Positions 46,007-55,227 are shown, numbered from the stretch's first letter. The stretch: DNA of 64,000 nt from CAVPNY01 sp963706905 (GCA_963706905.1 CAVPNY010000013.1:1-64000); one strand, 5' to 3'. The notes: generated from the letters alone by a model not told the origin. Translations and numbers: made by a program.

Positions 46007-47482
46007 ATGGAGTACGAGCCTGTCATCGGTTTGGAGGTGCATGCTGAATTAGAGACCCGATCTAAGATGTTCTGCGCCTGCCCGGTATTGGATTCGACTT
46101 CAGCGGCACCCAATGTGGCGGTATGCCCGGTCTGTTCTGGAATGCCGGGGGTTTTGCCAGTGGTCAACCAACAAGCGGTAGAGTATGGCATGCGTGTTGC
46201 TCTGGCGCTCGACTGCCAAATAGCACAGACAAGCCTGTTTGCCCGCAAGAACTATTTTTATCCGGACTTACCGAAGGGTTACCAAATCTCACAATACGAA
46301 CAGCCGCTGGCGCGTAACGGGCGACTGGTTGTGCAAACATCGAAAGGGGAGCGAGTGATCCGTATCCGGCGTGTCCACCTGGAAGAGGACACAGGCAAAC
46401 TGACCCATATCGCCGGCGATGGGGAAAGCTATTCGTTGATCGATCTTAATCGCGCTGGGGTGCCGCTGCTGGAGATCGTCTCAGAACCCGATCTTCACTC
46501 AGCAGAAGAGGTGCGCGCCTACGCGACTGGACTGCGCTCCGTGTTACGCTACCTGGGGGTTAATTCAGGCGATCTGCAGAAAGGCGTTTTGCGCCTTGAA
46601 CCGAATGTGTCTGTCCGGCCGCGGGGCTCACCCATCCTGGGCACACGGGTGGAAATCAAGAATCTGAATAGTTTCCGCGCTTTGGAGCGGGGAGTATCCT
46701 ACGAGATTGAACGACAGATCAATCTCCTCGAGCAAGGCAAGACCGTGATCCAGGAGACGGTTGGCTGGGATGCAAGCCAAGAAATCACGGTCACACAGCG
46801 GGTGAAGGAAGGAGAGGACGACTACCGTTATTTCCCGGAGCCTGATTTACCGCCTGTGGTGATCGAATCCGAATGGATTGAACGCATACGCGCTTCATTA
46901 CCTGAGCTACCCGCAGCCAAGTATGACCGCTTCCGAAGCCAGTTTGGGTTGAACGATTACGATGCCAGCGTGCTGACTGCAGAGCCATCCATCGCCGATT
47001 ATTTCGAACAGGTGGTGATGGCAGCTTCGCGCGAGGAGGCTGAGCGAATTAATCCCAAGATGCTGGCGAATTGGGTGAGTGTTGAACTGTTTAGTTTACT
47101 CAACCAGGCCGGTCTCCCTATTGAGGAAACGCCTGTTTCACCTCAAGAGCTGGCTGGCCTGGTCGGCCTGGTAGCGCGCGGCGAGATCAATCAAAATACA
47201 GCCAAGAACGTCATGACAGAGATGTTTGCCACGGGGAAATCAGCACAGGCTATTGTCGCAGAACACGGCTGGAAACAAATCTCCGATTCCACATTCATCG
47301 CCGGACTGGTGCGGCAAGTACTGGCCGAAAACCCGGAACAGGTAGCCGAATATCTAGCCGGCAAGGAAAACATCGCCCGCTGGTTATTTGGGAATGTGAT
47401 GCGCGCGGCAAAAGGTCAGGCCAACCCCCTGGTTTTGCAGCAGGAGCTGGAAAATCAACTTCAAGCCCTCAAACGCATCTAA
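46007..47482 (+). CDS. gatB: Asp/Glu-tRNA amidotransferase subunit B
   Basis: A 491-aa protein of normal GatB length. It starts YEPVIGLEVHAELETRSKMFC and contains the zinc Cys in CPVCSGMPG, the motif RKNYFYPDLPKGYQISQYEQP, the cradle-domain kinase residues (HLEEDTGKLTH, DLNRAGVPLLEIVSEPD) and a C-terminal YqeY-like tRNA-binding domain (LVGLVARGEINQNTAKNVM). It phosphorylates and amidates misacylated Glu-tRNA(Gln)/Asp-tRNA(Asn) with GatA and GatC, which are not in the window. Confidence 0.95.
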   Translation: MEYEPVIGLEVHAELETRSKMFCACPVLDSTSAAPNVAVCPVCSGMPGVLPVVNQQAVEYGMRVALALDCQIAQTSLFARKNYFYPDLPKGYQISQYEQPLARNGRLVVQTSKGERVIRIRRVHLEEDTGKLTHIAGDGESYSLIDLNRAGVPLLEIVSEPDLHSAEEVRAYATGLRSVLRYLGVNSGDLQKGVLRLEPNVSVRPRGSPILGTRVEIKNLNSFRALERGVSYEIERQINLLEQGKTVIQETVGWDASQEITVTQRVKEGEDDYRYFPEPDLPPVVIESEWIERIRASLPELPAAKYDRFRSQFGLNDYDASVLTAEPSIADYFEQVVMAASREEAERINPKMLANWVSVELFSLLNQAGLPIEETPVSPQELAGLVGLVARGEINQNTAKNVMTEMFATGKSAQAIVAEHGWKQISDSTFIAGLVRQVLAENPEQVAEYLAGKENIARWLFGNVMRAAKGQANPLVLQQELENQLQALKRI

Positions 47483-47518
47483 TCGCTTGATCACCTATTT
47501 AATTGTGCTTTTTATCAC

Positions 47519-47571
47519 TTGACGATCTGTCTGACATCTGTTAATGTTAAATCGCTTATGAGATCATAAGC
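47519..47571 (+). promoter_or_regulatory. gdhA promoter with start-site palindrome
   Basis: TTGACG (47519-47524), 17-nt spacer, TAATGT (47542-47547). The predicted start coincides with a perfect inverted repeat GCTTATGA-GA-TCATAAGC (47554-47571), placed as an operator or as a 5' stem-loop of the transcript. The leader to ATG 47696 is about 140 nt. Confidence 0.5.
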
Positions 47572-47630
47572 CATGATAACCTTCTCGAGCATCTTAACCC
47601 ACCCTGCAATTTCTTTGGCTGATAACCAAG

Positions 47631-47657
47631 CGGGCCTCATACCGGATGCCCGTTTTT
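47631..47657 (+). terminator. Terminator-like hairpin inside the gdhA leader
   Basis: CGGGC (47631-47635) and GCCCG (47648-47652) followed by five T (47653-47657). It lies downstream of the predicted promoter and 38 nt before the gdhA ATG, so it may act as an attenuator. If the promoter is wrong it is simply the end of the gatB transcript. The stem is short. Confidence 0.45.
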
Positions 47658-47695
47658 GTTCACGATAACAATCAATCTGGAATGGAGAACCACTA

Positions 47696-48982
47696 ATGGC
47701 AGAACCAATTAACGCATTCACAATGGCGCAAAGCCAGTTTGACCACGTCGCCAAACAACTCAACCTTGACCCACAAGTGAGTGAGATGTTGCGCTGGCCG
47801 ATGCGCGAATTTAAGGTAATGATCCCTGTCCGAATGGACGATGGATCAACCCGAGTATTCTTCGGCTACCGGATACAGCACAACGACTCACGCGGCCCGT
47901 GCAAAGGAGGCATCCGCTTCCACCCTTCCGAGACGATGGATACGGTGCGCGCTCTGGCGATGTGGATGACCTGGAAATGCGCAGTCGCCGACATCCCGCT
48001 GGGCGGCGGTAAAGGCGGCGTAGCCGTCGATCCGGCTACCCTGTCGATCCACGAACAGGAGCGGCTGGTGCGCGGTTGGATTGACCAGCTCTGGCGGAAT
48101 ATTGGTCCTCGCCAGGATGTCCCTGCCCCTGATGTAGGAACCAACCCGCGTATGATGGGCTGGATGATGGACGAGTATTCCAAGCTGGTCGGGGCGTATA
48201 CCCCCGGCGTGATCACAGGCAAGCCTTTGGGAGGGGGAGGTTCGTTAGGACGCACTGAAGCTACCGGCTATGGGGTAACGTACTGCATACGCGAAGCTAT
48301 GAAGCACCTAAAGATGGATCCGACCAAATCGACAGCTGCCATCCAGGGTTTTGGCAATGTCTCCCAGTACGCCGCGATCGGCTTCACCGATATCTTGGGC
48401 GGCAAGGTGGTGTGTGTATCTTATTGGGATCGCATCGATCGCGCTTCGTACACCGTGAGCCGGCCTGATGGCGTCAACGCCCAATTCCTGCAGACGATTA
48501 CTGACACATACGGGACGATCAATAAAGATAAAGCCCGCGAAGCAGGGTACAAAATCGAGGAAGGAGATGCCTGGATCAGCAAGGAAGTGGATGTATTGAT
48601 CCCGGCCGCGCTGGAAGGGCAAATCAACGCTGAAACCGTCAAGCATGTGAGCAGCCGGGTCCGCCTGATCGCGGAGGGGGCAAATGGTCCAACAACCCCC
48701 GAAGCCGATGAAGTCTTCAAACGCAACAACGTGTTTGTGGTCCCCGACTTCCTGTGCAATGCGGGCGGCGTTATCACCTCTTACTTCGAAAGCGTCCAAA
48801 ACGACATGAACTTTTACTGGACGAAGGATGAGGTACTTACCCGGCTGGACACCAAGGTGACCCAAGCCTTCGACAGCGTTCTGGGGATGGCAGAGGGCGA
48901 GCAGGTCTCCATGCGGGATGCGGCTTACATGGTGGCAATTCAAAAGGTTGTCAAGGCTATGGAGCTGAGGGGCTGGCTGTAG
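47696..48982 (+). CDS. gdhA: Glutamate dehydrogenase (Glu/Leu/Phe/Val family)
   Basis: A 428-aa enzyme. The substrate-binding glycines and catalytic Lys are in KGGIRFHP and GGGKGGVAVDP, the catalytic Asp in VPAPDVGTNPRMM, the Rossmann motif in IQGFGNVSQYAA, and the C-terminal IAEGANGPTTPEADEV. It matches the ~420-aa hexameric GDH group. It converts glutamate to 2-oxoglutarate and ammonia with NAD(P). Preceded by a leader with a palindrome and a terminator-like stem, and followed by a clear terminator, so it is monocistronic. Confidence 0.93.
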   Translation: MAEPINAFTMAQSQFDHVAKQLNLDPQVSEMLRWPMREFKVMIPVRMDDGSTRVFFGYRIQHNDSRGPCKGGIRFHPSETMDTVRALAMWMTWKCAVADIPLGGGKGGVAVDPATLSIHEQERLVRGWIDQLWRNIGPRQDVPAPDVGTNPRMMGWMMDEYSKLVGAYTPGVITGKPLGGGGSLGRTEATGYGVTYCIREAMKHLKMDPTKSTAAIQGFGNVSQYAAIGFTDILGGKVVCVSYWDRIDRASYTVSRPDGVNAQFLQTITDTYGTINKDKAREAGYKIEEGDAWISKEVDVLIPAALEGQINAETVKHVSSRVRLIAEGANGPTTPEADEVFKRNNVFVVPDFLCNAGGVITSYFESVQNDMNFYWTKDEVLTRLDTKVTQAFDSVLGMAEGEQVSMRDAAYMVAIQKVVKAMELRGWL

Positions 48983-49050
48983 AACCAAAATAAATAATTT
49001 TCTGAAAAACCCTTGATTTTTTCAGGGAAAAGTGATTTAATACAAATACC

Positions 49051-49093
49051 GCTCTGCCTGGATGTCCCCCCCATCCAGGCAGGGCGGCTTTTT
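49051..49093 (+). terminator. Intrinsic terminator of gdhA
   Basis: A 14-bp stem GCTCTGCCTGGATG (49051-49064) with CATCCAGGCAGGGC (49072-49085), one mismatch/wobble, a 7-nt C-rich loop, then GGC and five T (49089-49093). It lies about 70 nt past the gdhA stop. Confidence 0.88.
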
Positions 49094-49158
49094 ATCGATA
49101 AGCTCAAAGAAACGAAAGGGGGATCAACCCACTGATACAAAGGGAGAGGTTTTCTTGG

Positions 49159-50136
49159 TCACTTGCCAGCGTCAGGCAGAGATGAGCGCTTTTTACGCTT
49201 GTTTTCGTAAAGTGCCTGGTCTGCTTTGACAATCATCTCGTCAAGGGAAAGGCCCTGCTGGGGATCGAATTGGGCAATTCCAACACTAAGCGAAATCTGA
49301 TAGTAGCGATTCTGGGCATTATAGCGGTCAATGTTGCGCTGTAAGCGATCATTCATCGCCTGCACGCCGGCAGCAGGGGCGTTCAAAGCCAATACGATAA
49401 ATTCATCCCCTCCCAGCCGAGCGATGAGATCTGATGTACGGAATGTCTCCTTCAAGATAGCGGCAACCGTACGCAAGGCACGATCTCCTTCAGGATGCCC
49501 AAAGCTATCATTGATGTTTTTCAAACTGTCGAGGTCAGCAAACAGCACGGCCAGATCCCAATTTTCGCGGTGAGCGATTTTAAGTTGTTGTTGGGCCAGG
49601 GATAAGAAGCCGCGACGGTTGAGCAATGCAGTCAGATCGTCATAGAAAGACATCTGATGAAGAATAACTCGAGAGCGGTGGCGCTCAATGGCGTATAACA
49701 AAGCACGACCGAGAAAGTGGTCGTCCAACTCGCCTTTGACCAAATAATCTTGCGCACCTTCCCGAAGCAATTCAAAGGCCTGCGCCTTATCCTCCGCCAT
49801 GGCTGTCACCACAATGGGTACTTCTGGCACACGGGTATATATCTCGGCGAAGGTATTGAACCCCAGGCTGTCCGGTAAGGAGAGGTCCAGCAGGATTAAA
49901 TCATAAGCAGCTTTCTCTAAGATGGAAAGCGCTTGGGACAGACTACCAGCTCGAGTGGCTTCAAATTTACCTGCATTGACCCCCTTTGAAACCGTCGATC
50001 GCCAGGAATCCAACTCGGGGTGATCGTTTTCTACAATCAGCACCTTAATAGGTTTTGATTCACTCGGAAAAGACACTTTCCGCTCCTGCTGACCATCATT
50101 CAACGAAGGCTGTATCATAGAATAGTCGTTTCCCAA
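49159..50136 (-). CDS. Response regulator diguanylate cyclase (REC-GGDEF)
   Basis: A 325-aa protein. A receiver domain (about 30-150) has VLIVENDH and LILLDLSLPDSLGF (phospho-Asp); the GGDEF domain (about 160-318) has LAVLFADLDSLKNINDSFGH (metal Asp) and an intact RLGGDEFIV active site. An inhibitory-site RxxD (RTSD) lies five residues before GGDEF, so product inhibition by c-di-GMP is expected. It converts 2 GTP to c-di-GMP upon phosphorylation. No histidine kinase is adjacent. Confidence 0.9.
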   Translation of the reverse strand: MGNDYSMIQPSLNDGQQERKVSFPSESKPIKVLIVENDHPELDSWRSTVSKGVNAGKFEATRAGSLSQALSILEKAAYDLILLDLSLPDSLGFNTFAEIYTRVPEVPIVVTAMAEDKAQAFELLREGAQDYLVKGELDDHFLGRALLYAIERHRSRVILHQMSFYDDLTALLNRRGFLSLAQQQLKIAHRENWDLAVLFADLDSLKNINDSFGHPEGDRALRTVAAILKETFRTSDLIARLGGDEFIVLALNAPAAGVQAMNDRLQRNIDRYNAQNRYYQISLSVGIAQFDPQQGLSLDEMIVKADQALYENKRKKRSSLPDAGK

Positions 50137-50220
50137 GTTTAGACGTGTGTGCGAAAATTGTCAACCATTGCTGAAGAAATCAAAAACCGTTATTTTCCAA
50201 GGGTACTATATGGAGTCAGA

Positions 50221-50283
50221 TCCTGTACAGGAGACCTTTCCTGGTCCAAAAATCTGGCGGTTTTATGATACTCGTTGTATACT
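50221..50283 (+). promoter_or_regulatory. dnaN promoter region with a perfect palindrome
   Basis: TCCTGTACAGGA, a perfect 12-bp palindrome (50221-50232), lies 45 nt upstream of a -10 TATACT (50278-50283). The -35 region is weak (CTGGCG-like). The ATG of dnaN is at 50319. The CTGTACAG core resembles SOS-type boxes of some bacteria, but the binding protein is unknown here. Confidence 0.4.
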
Positions 50284-50318
50284 TTTAATAATCCATTTGA
50301 AAAGAGGCTGGCAAGAAA

Positions 50319-51452
50319 ATGAAGATATCCGTCTTACAAGAGAATCTCGCTCACGGATTGAACATTGTCTCCAGGGCAGTATCGCCCCGCAGCACATTAC
50401 CGGTGCTGGCAAATGTCCTGGTAGCAACAGATGAAGGCCGGCTTCGACTTTCGGCTACCAATCTCGAATTGGGGATCACTTGCTGGATAGGGGCTAAGAT
50501 CCAGGAAGAAGGTTCCACCACCGTTCCAGCGCGCACCTTTACCGAACTGGTGAGCACGCTCATCGATCAGCAGGTGGAGATGTCCTTGAGCGTGCGCACA
50601 CAGACGCTTAATGTGCACTGTGGCAGTTCCAACACTGACCTGAAGTGCATCGACTCGCAGGAATTCCCCCCTATGCCCGTGCCGGACAGCGCTAACGGCG
50701 TCCAGATCAACATCGCTGATTTCAAGGAAATGATCCAGCAAGTCGCGTTTGCGGCATCGAGTGACGACGCTCGCCCGATCTTGACCGGGGTGCTCATCAC
50801 CCTGACAGGAGAAAAACTGATCCTGGCTGCGGCAGACGGTTTCCGACTCTCCGTTCGCAATGCAATCCTCTCATCGCCGGTTGCACGGGCGATTAGCGCA
50901 GTCGTTCCGGCACGTGCACTGACTGAACTAGCGCGCATCGCCAGCGACGGTGACCAGGCAATCACGATGATCCTGCCGCCAGGGCGAGGCCAGGTTGTAT
51001 TCCGTTTGAAGGATGTCGAACTGGTTTCGCAATTGATCGAGGGCTCTTTTCCAGATTATGAGCAGATCATCCCGCGCGATTACAAGACCCGCACAATTGT
51101 CTCTACATATTCTTTCTTGAAGGCGTGCAAGCAGGCTGAGATCTTCGCCCGGGAAGGCTCTCATATTGCCCGGTTGAGTATTACCCCCGGCGGTGAACTA
51201 AAGCCTGGCAGCGTGATGATATCAGGCCAATCCGAGGAAACCGGCTTCAACCAGACCGAAATCGACGCGACTGTTGAAGGGCCACAACTCCTGATCGCCT
51301 TCAATGTCAAGTTCATGCGAGAGGTATTGGAAGTGATCAAAACACCGAATGTCGCGCTGGAAACTACCCAAGAAACATCGCCTGGCGTCCTGCGACCGGT
51401 GGGAGACGATAACTTTCTGCATGTGATCATGCCGATGCACCTGGGGAGCTGA
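50319..51452 (+). CDS. dnaN: DNA polymerase III beta sliding clamp
   Basis: A 377-aa clamp of typical length with three similar domains. The start MKISVLQENLAHGLNIVSRAVSPRSTLPVL is canonical; the second domain holds ILTGVLITL and LAAADGFRLSVR, and the C-terminus ends VIMPMHLGS (relatives end MPMRL). It encircles DNA and tethers polymerase and repair factors. dnaA and recF are not adjacent, so the classic dnaA-dnaN-recF cluster is broken in this organism or this dnaN is separate. It is followed 58 nt later by the PEP-synthase-like gene. Confidence 0.94.
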   Translation: MKISVLQENLAHGLNIVSRAVSPRSTLPVLANVLVATDEGRLRLSATNLELGITCWIGAKIQEEGSTTVPARTFTELVSTLIDQQVEMSLSVRTQTLNVHCGSSNTDLKCIDSQEFPPMPVPDSANGVQINIADFKEMIQQVAFAASSDDARPILTGVLITLTGEKLILAAADGFRLSVRNAILSSPVARAISAVVPARALTELARIASDGDQAITMILPPGRGQVVFRLKDVELVSQLIEGSFPDYEQIIPRDYKTRTIVSTYSFLKACKQAEIFAREGSHIARLSITPGGELKPGSVMISGQSEETGFNQTEIDATVEGPQLLIAFNVKFMREVLEVIKTPNVALETTQETSPGVLRPVGDDNFLHVIMPMHLGS

Positions 51453-51510
51453 GCTGCCAGTAATCCCGCATAGCCTGTGACGACCTTGGTTAAAACCAAC
51501 CTGGGCTTCT

Positions 51511-53847
51511 ATGACCTTTCCCTCTGCTTCAACGGACAGAGTCCTGAGCATTTACCTGGCTCTCGCGCAATACCCGACCTTGAGAGTGCGCATCCGCGCC
51601 CGCATGCGCCGGGAATTATTCGATCGCGGCGTAATTGCCCCGCACCAGTTTGAAGCTGAGGTGCGCGAGAAAGCTATCGAGTCACAAATACGCGAGGGGC
51701 TGCAAAATCCGTTTGAAGAGGAGCCCGCCGAGGTTTGGGAAACCCGCATGGCGCGCATTCGCAGCCACCTGACAGATTTCTATTTTGCCTATAACCTGCC
51801 TTACGAATTATTTGAGCGGATCTTGCGAGAGGTTCTGGGGGAACGCGGCGCCCAAGCTAAAGACCAGGTCGTGTACTTCAACCCAGAGCTGGCTCCCCAG
51901 CATATGCTCTTCGAACAGGCTCTGGAAATTGAGTCCCTGCCACCCGAAGAGCGTGAGCGCGTTCAGGCGCGCTTGCATGAGATCAAAGTTGTTTTGATCC
52001 GGCGCATGATCAGCGACCAACTGGCTTATATCAATATCGCTAAAGACTGGTTTACTGTTGAAGACTTGATGGAGATAAACCGGCGCAAGATGGGGCTGGG
52101 CAAAATAGGCGGGAAAGCAGCCGGGATGCTGCTGGCTGCTCGCATTCTCAACCAGGTTGGCGACGAGGACATTCGCGCTTCATTGCGGATTCCAAAATCG
52201 TACTTCCTGGGTTCCGATGTGATGTACACCTACATGGCGGTCAATAACCTGATTGCCTGGAATGATCAGAAGTACAAATCTGAGGAAGAGATCCGCGCGG
52301 AATACCCATACGTCCAAAGGGAATACCTGGAGGGGACTTTCCCGGTAGATATCCTCGAGCAGTTACGCCAGATGCTCAAGGAGGTTGGCCAGCTGCCCTT
52401 AATTGTGCGTTCTTCAAGCCTGCTTGAAGATAACTTTGGCACATCTTTTGCTGGTAAATATGAGAGTATCTTCTGTCCCAACCAGGGTTCTCCGGAAGAG
52501 AATTTGGCCGCACTGACCAAAGCTATCTCCCAAGTGTATGCCAGCGTGGTCAACCCAGATGCCTTGCTTTACCGGCGCAGCAAAGGCCTGCAAGATTACG
52601 ATGAGCGCATGGGTATATTAATTCAGGTGGTTCAAGGCGAACGTCTCGGGCGATACTACCTGCCGCAGGCAGCCGGGGTGGCGTTTAGCCGCAATATGTA
52701 CCGGTGGTCGCCCCAGATACGTAAGGAAGATGGTTTCGTGCGCCTGGTATGGGGGCTAGGGACGCGAGCCGTGGATCGCGTGGGCAACGATTACCCGCGG
52801 CTGGTCGCCTTGAGCCATCCTTTACTGCATCCGGAAGCGTCGTCGAGAGCCATCTACCAATACTCACAGCGGTTTGTGGATGTTATCGACCTCCAAGAGA
52901 ATGCTTTCAAGAGCTTGCCAGTCAGCGATGTAGTAAATCCGCGCTATCCAATTCTGCGCTACCTGGCCCAGGTCGACGAGGGCGAATATTTGATGCCAGT
53001 TCGGAGCCTGCTCTTAGATAGCCAAGCCAATGAACTGGTGTTCACCTTCGAGGAATTCCTGCAACGGACACCTTTCGCTGACCGGATGCGCCGGGCATTA
53101 AAAATCCTCGAAACCCATTATCATTCCCCAGTGGATACCGAGTTCACTATCCGGATCATCGAGCCCAACAGCCTGCATCCCGAGCTGGAGATCACCTTGC
53201 TGCAATGCCGACCGCAAAGCCACCTCAAAGATCGGGATATCTCTTTGCCTAACTATATCCCGGAAGGGGATATCATTTTCTCTACCCACCGCATGATCCC
53301 CGAGGGGCGGATTGACCAAATTGGCTATGTTGTATTTGTATCGCCGGAAGGATATTTTGATCTACCCAGCGAGGCAGCGCGCGCAGAAGTAGGCCACGCC
53401 ATCAGCCGCCTGAATGCAGCACTGGCAGGGGAAACCTTTATCTGCGTTGGCCCAGGCCGGTGGGGAACGCGCAACTCCGACCTGGGTGTATTCATCGGCT
53501 ACTCAGATATCTACCATACGCGGGCGCTGGTCGAGCTGGCAGGGCAGGGCATTGGCGCACTTCCAGAGCCATCCTTCGGGACCCACTTCTTCCAGGATCT
53601 GGTGGAAGCAAACATTTATCCGTTAGCAGTATTCCTGGATGATCCGGGAGTGGTATTCAACCAGAGGTTCTTCTATAAAACTCGCAACCACCTGTCCAAT
53701 TTCATCAAGATTGATAAAACACTGAAAGACTGCCTGCGCCTGATCAAGGTAGAGAATTTCCGCAAAGGCCATCTCATGGAGCTGGTAATGGACGATGAAC
53801 ATGGACGAGCTGTGGCTTTCCTGGTTCCCAAAAAGGAGACGCAATGA
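51511..53847 (+). CDS. PEP-synthase/PPDK-like protein lacking the swivelling His domain
   Basis: A 778-aa protein. Residues 1-180 are a novel helical region. From about 190 the ATP-grasp pyruvate/PEP-binding domain begins (MGLGKIGGKAAGMLLAARIL; LPLIVRSSSLLEDNFGTSFAGKYESIF; GVAFSRNMYRWSPQI; VWGLGTRAVDRVG; LLQCRPQ). The phosphohistidine domain with its SH-G motif and the TIM-barrel PEP site of PEP synthase are both absent; the C-terminus (550-778) is instead a conserved unknown region with ICVGPGRWGTRNSDLGVFIGYSDI. It may be an ATP-dependent phosphotransferase with another acceptor. It overlaps the deoxynucleoside kinase by 4 nt (ATGA). Confidence 0.8.
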   Translation: MTFPSASTDRVLSIYLALAQYPTLRVRIRARMRRELFDRGVIAPHQFEAEVREKAIESQIREGLQNPFEEEPAEVWETRMARIRSHLTDFYFAYNLPYELFERILREVLGERGAQAKDQVVYFNPELAPQHMLFEQALEIESLPPEERERVQARLHEIKVVLIRRMISDQLAYINIAKDWFTVEDLMEINRRKMGLGKIGGKAAGMLLAARILNQVGDEDIRASLRIPKSYFLGSDVMYTYMAVNNLIAWNDQKYKSEEEIRAEYPYVQREYLEGTFPVDILEQLRQMLKEVGQLPLIVRSSSLLEDNFGTSFAGKYESIFCPNQGSPEENLAALTKAISQVYASVVNPDALLYRRSKGLQDYDERMGILIQVVQGERLGRYYLPQAAGVAFSRNMYRWSPQIRKEDGFVRLVWGLGTRAVDRVGNDYPRLVALSHPLLHPEASSRAIYQYSQRFVDVIDLQENAFKSLPVSDVVNPRYPILRYLAQVDEGEYLMPVRSLLLDSQANELVFTFEEFLQRTPFADRMRRALKILETHYHSPVDTEFTIRIIEPNSLHPELEITLLQCRPQSHLKDRDISLPNYIPEGDIIFSTHRMIPEGRIDQIGYVVFVSPEGYFDLPSEAARAEVGHAISRLNAALAGETFICVGPGRWGTRNSDLGVFIGYSDIYHTRALVELAGQGIGALPEPSFGTHFFQDLVEANIYPLAVFLDDPGVVFNQRFFYKTRNHLSNFIKIDKTLKDCLRLIKVENFRKGHLMELVMDDEHGRAVAFLVPKKETQ

Positions 53848-54500
53848 AACGATTTGTGGCAGTGGCAGGCAATATCGGGGTAGGTAAGTCGACTCTGGTG
53901 GCTTTACTCTGCCAGCGTCTGGATTGGCAGCCCTTCTACGAGCCTGTGGCAGACAACCCCTACCTGGCGGATTTTTACGCGGATATGAGCAGCTGGTCTT
54001 TTCATTCACAGATCTTCTTTTTGACGCACCGCCTGCGCGCCCACCGCCAACTGCTCGACCACCCCACCTCGGTTCTCCAGGACCGCACCGTGTATGAGGA
54101 TGCTGAGATCTTTGCCGAAAATCTGTACCGGCAGGGATTGATCCATCCACGCGACTATCACACTTACCGGGAGCTTTATGAGGTGCTCACCGATTTCTTG
54201 CCGCCTCCTGACCTGGTTCTGTATCTGCGAGCGTCAGTACCCACCCTGCTTTCCCGTATTTCTCACAGAGGACGAGATTACGAACGGCAGATTACTTTTG
54301 ACTACCTGTCCCAAATCAACGCATTATACGAGGAATGGATCGCCCGATTCAGCCTGTGCCCGGTGCTGACCGTACCCAGCGATGATCTGGACTACGTAGC
54401 CAATTCTAAACACCTGAATCTAATCGCAGAGAAAGTTCAGGAGAAACTAACCGGGAAAGAAGTGGTGATCTTCGATCCCGAAGAGATGGCGCAGTTATAG
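53844..54500 (+). CDS. Deoxynucleoside kinase
   Basis: A 218-aa protein of the dNK/dGK family. P-loop AGNIGVGKST, the substrate-binding Glu in YEPVADNPYL, the motif QDRTVYEDAEIF (DRS/DRT-type), and LID Arg residues in ISHRGRDYERQI are present. It phosphorylates deoxynucleosides in salvage; base preference (dA/dG or dC) is undetermined. The 4-nt overlap implies translational coupling to the upstream PEP-synthase-like gene, an uncommon partner. It is convergent with the trkA-like operon. Confidence 0.88.
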   Translation: MKRFVAVAGNIGVGKSTLVALLCQRLDWQPFYEPVADNPYLADFYADMSSWSFHSQIFFLTHRLRAHRQLLDHPTSVLQDRTVYEDAEIFAENLYRQGLIHPRDYHTYRELYEVLTDFLPPPDLVLYLRASVPTLLSRISHRGRDYERQITFDYLSQINALYEEWIARFSLCPVLTVPSDDLDYVANSKHLNLIAEKVQEKLTGKEVVIFDPEEMAQL

Positions 54501-54550
54501 ACCTGGTGGGGGGTGGCGGCAAAAAAACTCCAGACCCACACCACCTTGGA

Positions 54551-55225
54551 TCAAGGTTTATTCGGCGGCCCCAGCAAGGCAGCCAGAGCGGCCAGCTGAG
54601 AGCCGTGCACCAGGGCGATGACCTCATCCACCGGCTGGAGGGTTGTATCGCCTTTGGGAACGATCAGGCGTCCTTTGCGCAAGACGGCAACGAAAACGCA
54701 TTCCGGGGGGAGTTCGATATCACGCAACGTTTTCCCGGTGACGACGGCCTCGGGGTGGACTTTCTCCTCCACGATAGAATACTCACCCCTGCGCAATTTC
54801 AGCAAGGTCATCATGTCCCCCAGCGACATCTCTTCGGCGATCAACCTGGCCAGGATATCTGACTGGCTGAGGGCAACATCCACGCCCATCTGGTCGGTAA
54901 ACAACCAGGCATTCTTGGGGTTATTGATGCGCGCAATGATGCGCGGGACATGAAACTCGAAGCGACCCAGGGTAGTGATCACCAAGTTGGCTTCGTCATC
55001 CCCAGTGACCGCGGCCAGGACATTGGCGTGGTCGATGCCAGCCGCCTCGAGCACACTGGGGGAACTCCCATCACCGGGCATTACGATACCTTGAGGCATC
55101 TCATCTGCCAATCGCTCTAAGACCGAGGCGCGAGCCTCAATCAACTTTACCTGATGACCGCCTTCCAGAAGCTGGGCAGCCAACTGGGAGCCCGTTTTTC
55201 CACCACCTACGATGATTACAAACAT
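54551..55225 (-). CDS. TrkA/RCK-type potassium transport regulator, second copy
   Basis: A 224-aa protein. The RCK_N Rossmann domain starts FVIIVGGGKTGSQLA (GxGxxG) with IEARASVLERL (Glu at the end of beta-2, NAD-type), and an RCK_C domain follows (EYSIVEEKVHPEAVVTGKTLRDIELP...IVPKGDTTLQPVDEVIALVHGSQLAAL). It is a cytoplasmic gating subunit of K+ uptake or efflux systems, binding NAD(H), ATP/ADP or c-di-AMP. It is the last gene of the ion-transport operon, 3 nt after the first copy. Confidence 0.88.
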   Translation of the reverse strand: MFVIIVGGGKTGSQLAAQLLEGGHQVKLIEARASVLERLADEMPQGIVMPGDGSSPSVLEAAGIDHANVLAAVTGDDEANLVITTLGRFEFHVPRIIARINNPKNAWLFTDQMGVDVALSQSDILARLIAEEMSLGDMMTLLKLRRGEYSIVEEKVHPEAVVTGKTLRDIELPPECVFVAVLRKGRLIVPKGDTTLQPVDEVIALVHGSQLAALAALLGPPNKP

Positions 55226-55227
55226 AC

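Noticed and set aside
47515..47763. Minus-strand 82-aa open frame across the gdhA start
   Set aside because: It overlaps the gdhA promoter, leader and start, and shows no family features or SD.
50147..50434. 95-aa plus-strand open frame over the dnaN start
   Set aside because: It overlaps the well-supported dnaN start and has no recognisable sequence.
54501..54550. Terminator between the deoxynucleoside kinase and the TrkA-like gene
   Set aside because: G-rich and A-rich runs are present, but no stem of useful length could be paired.
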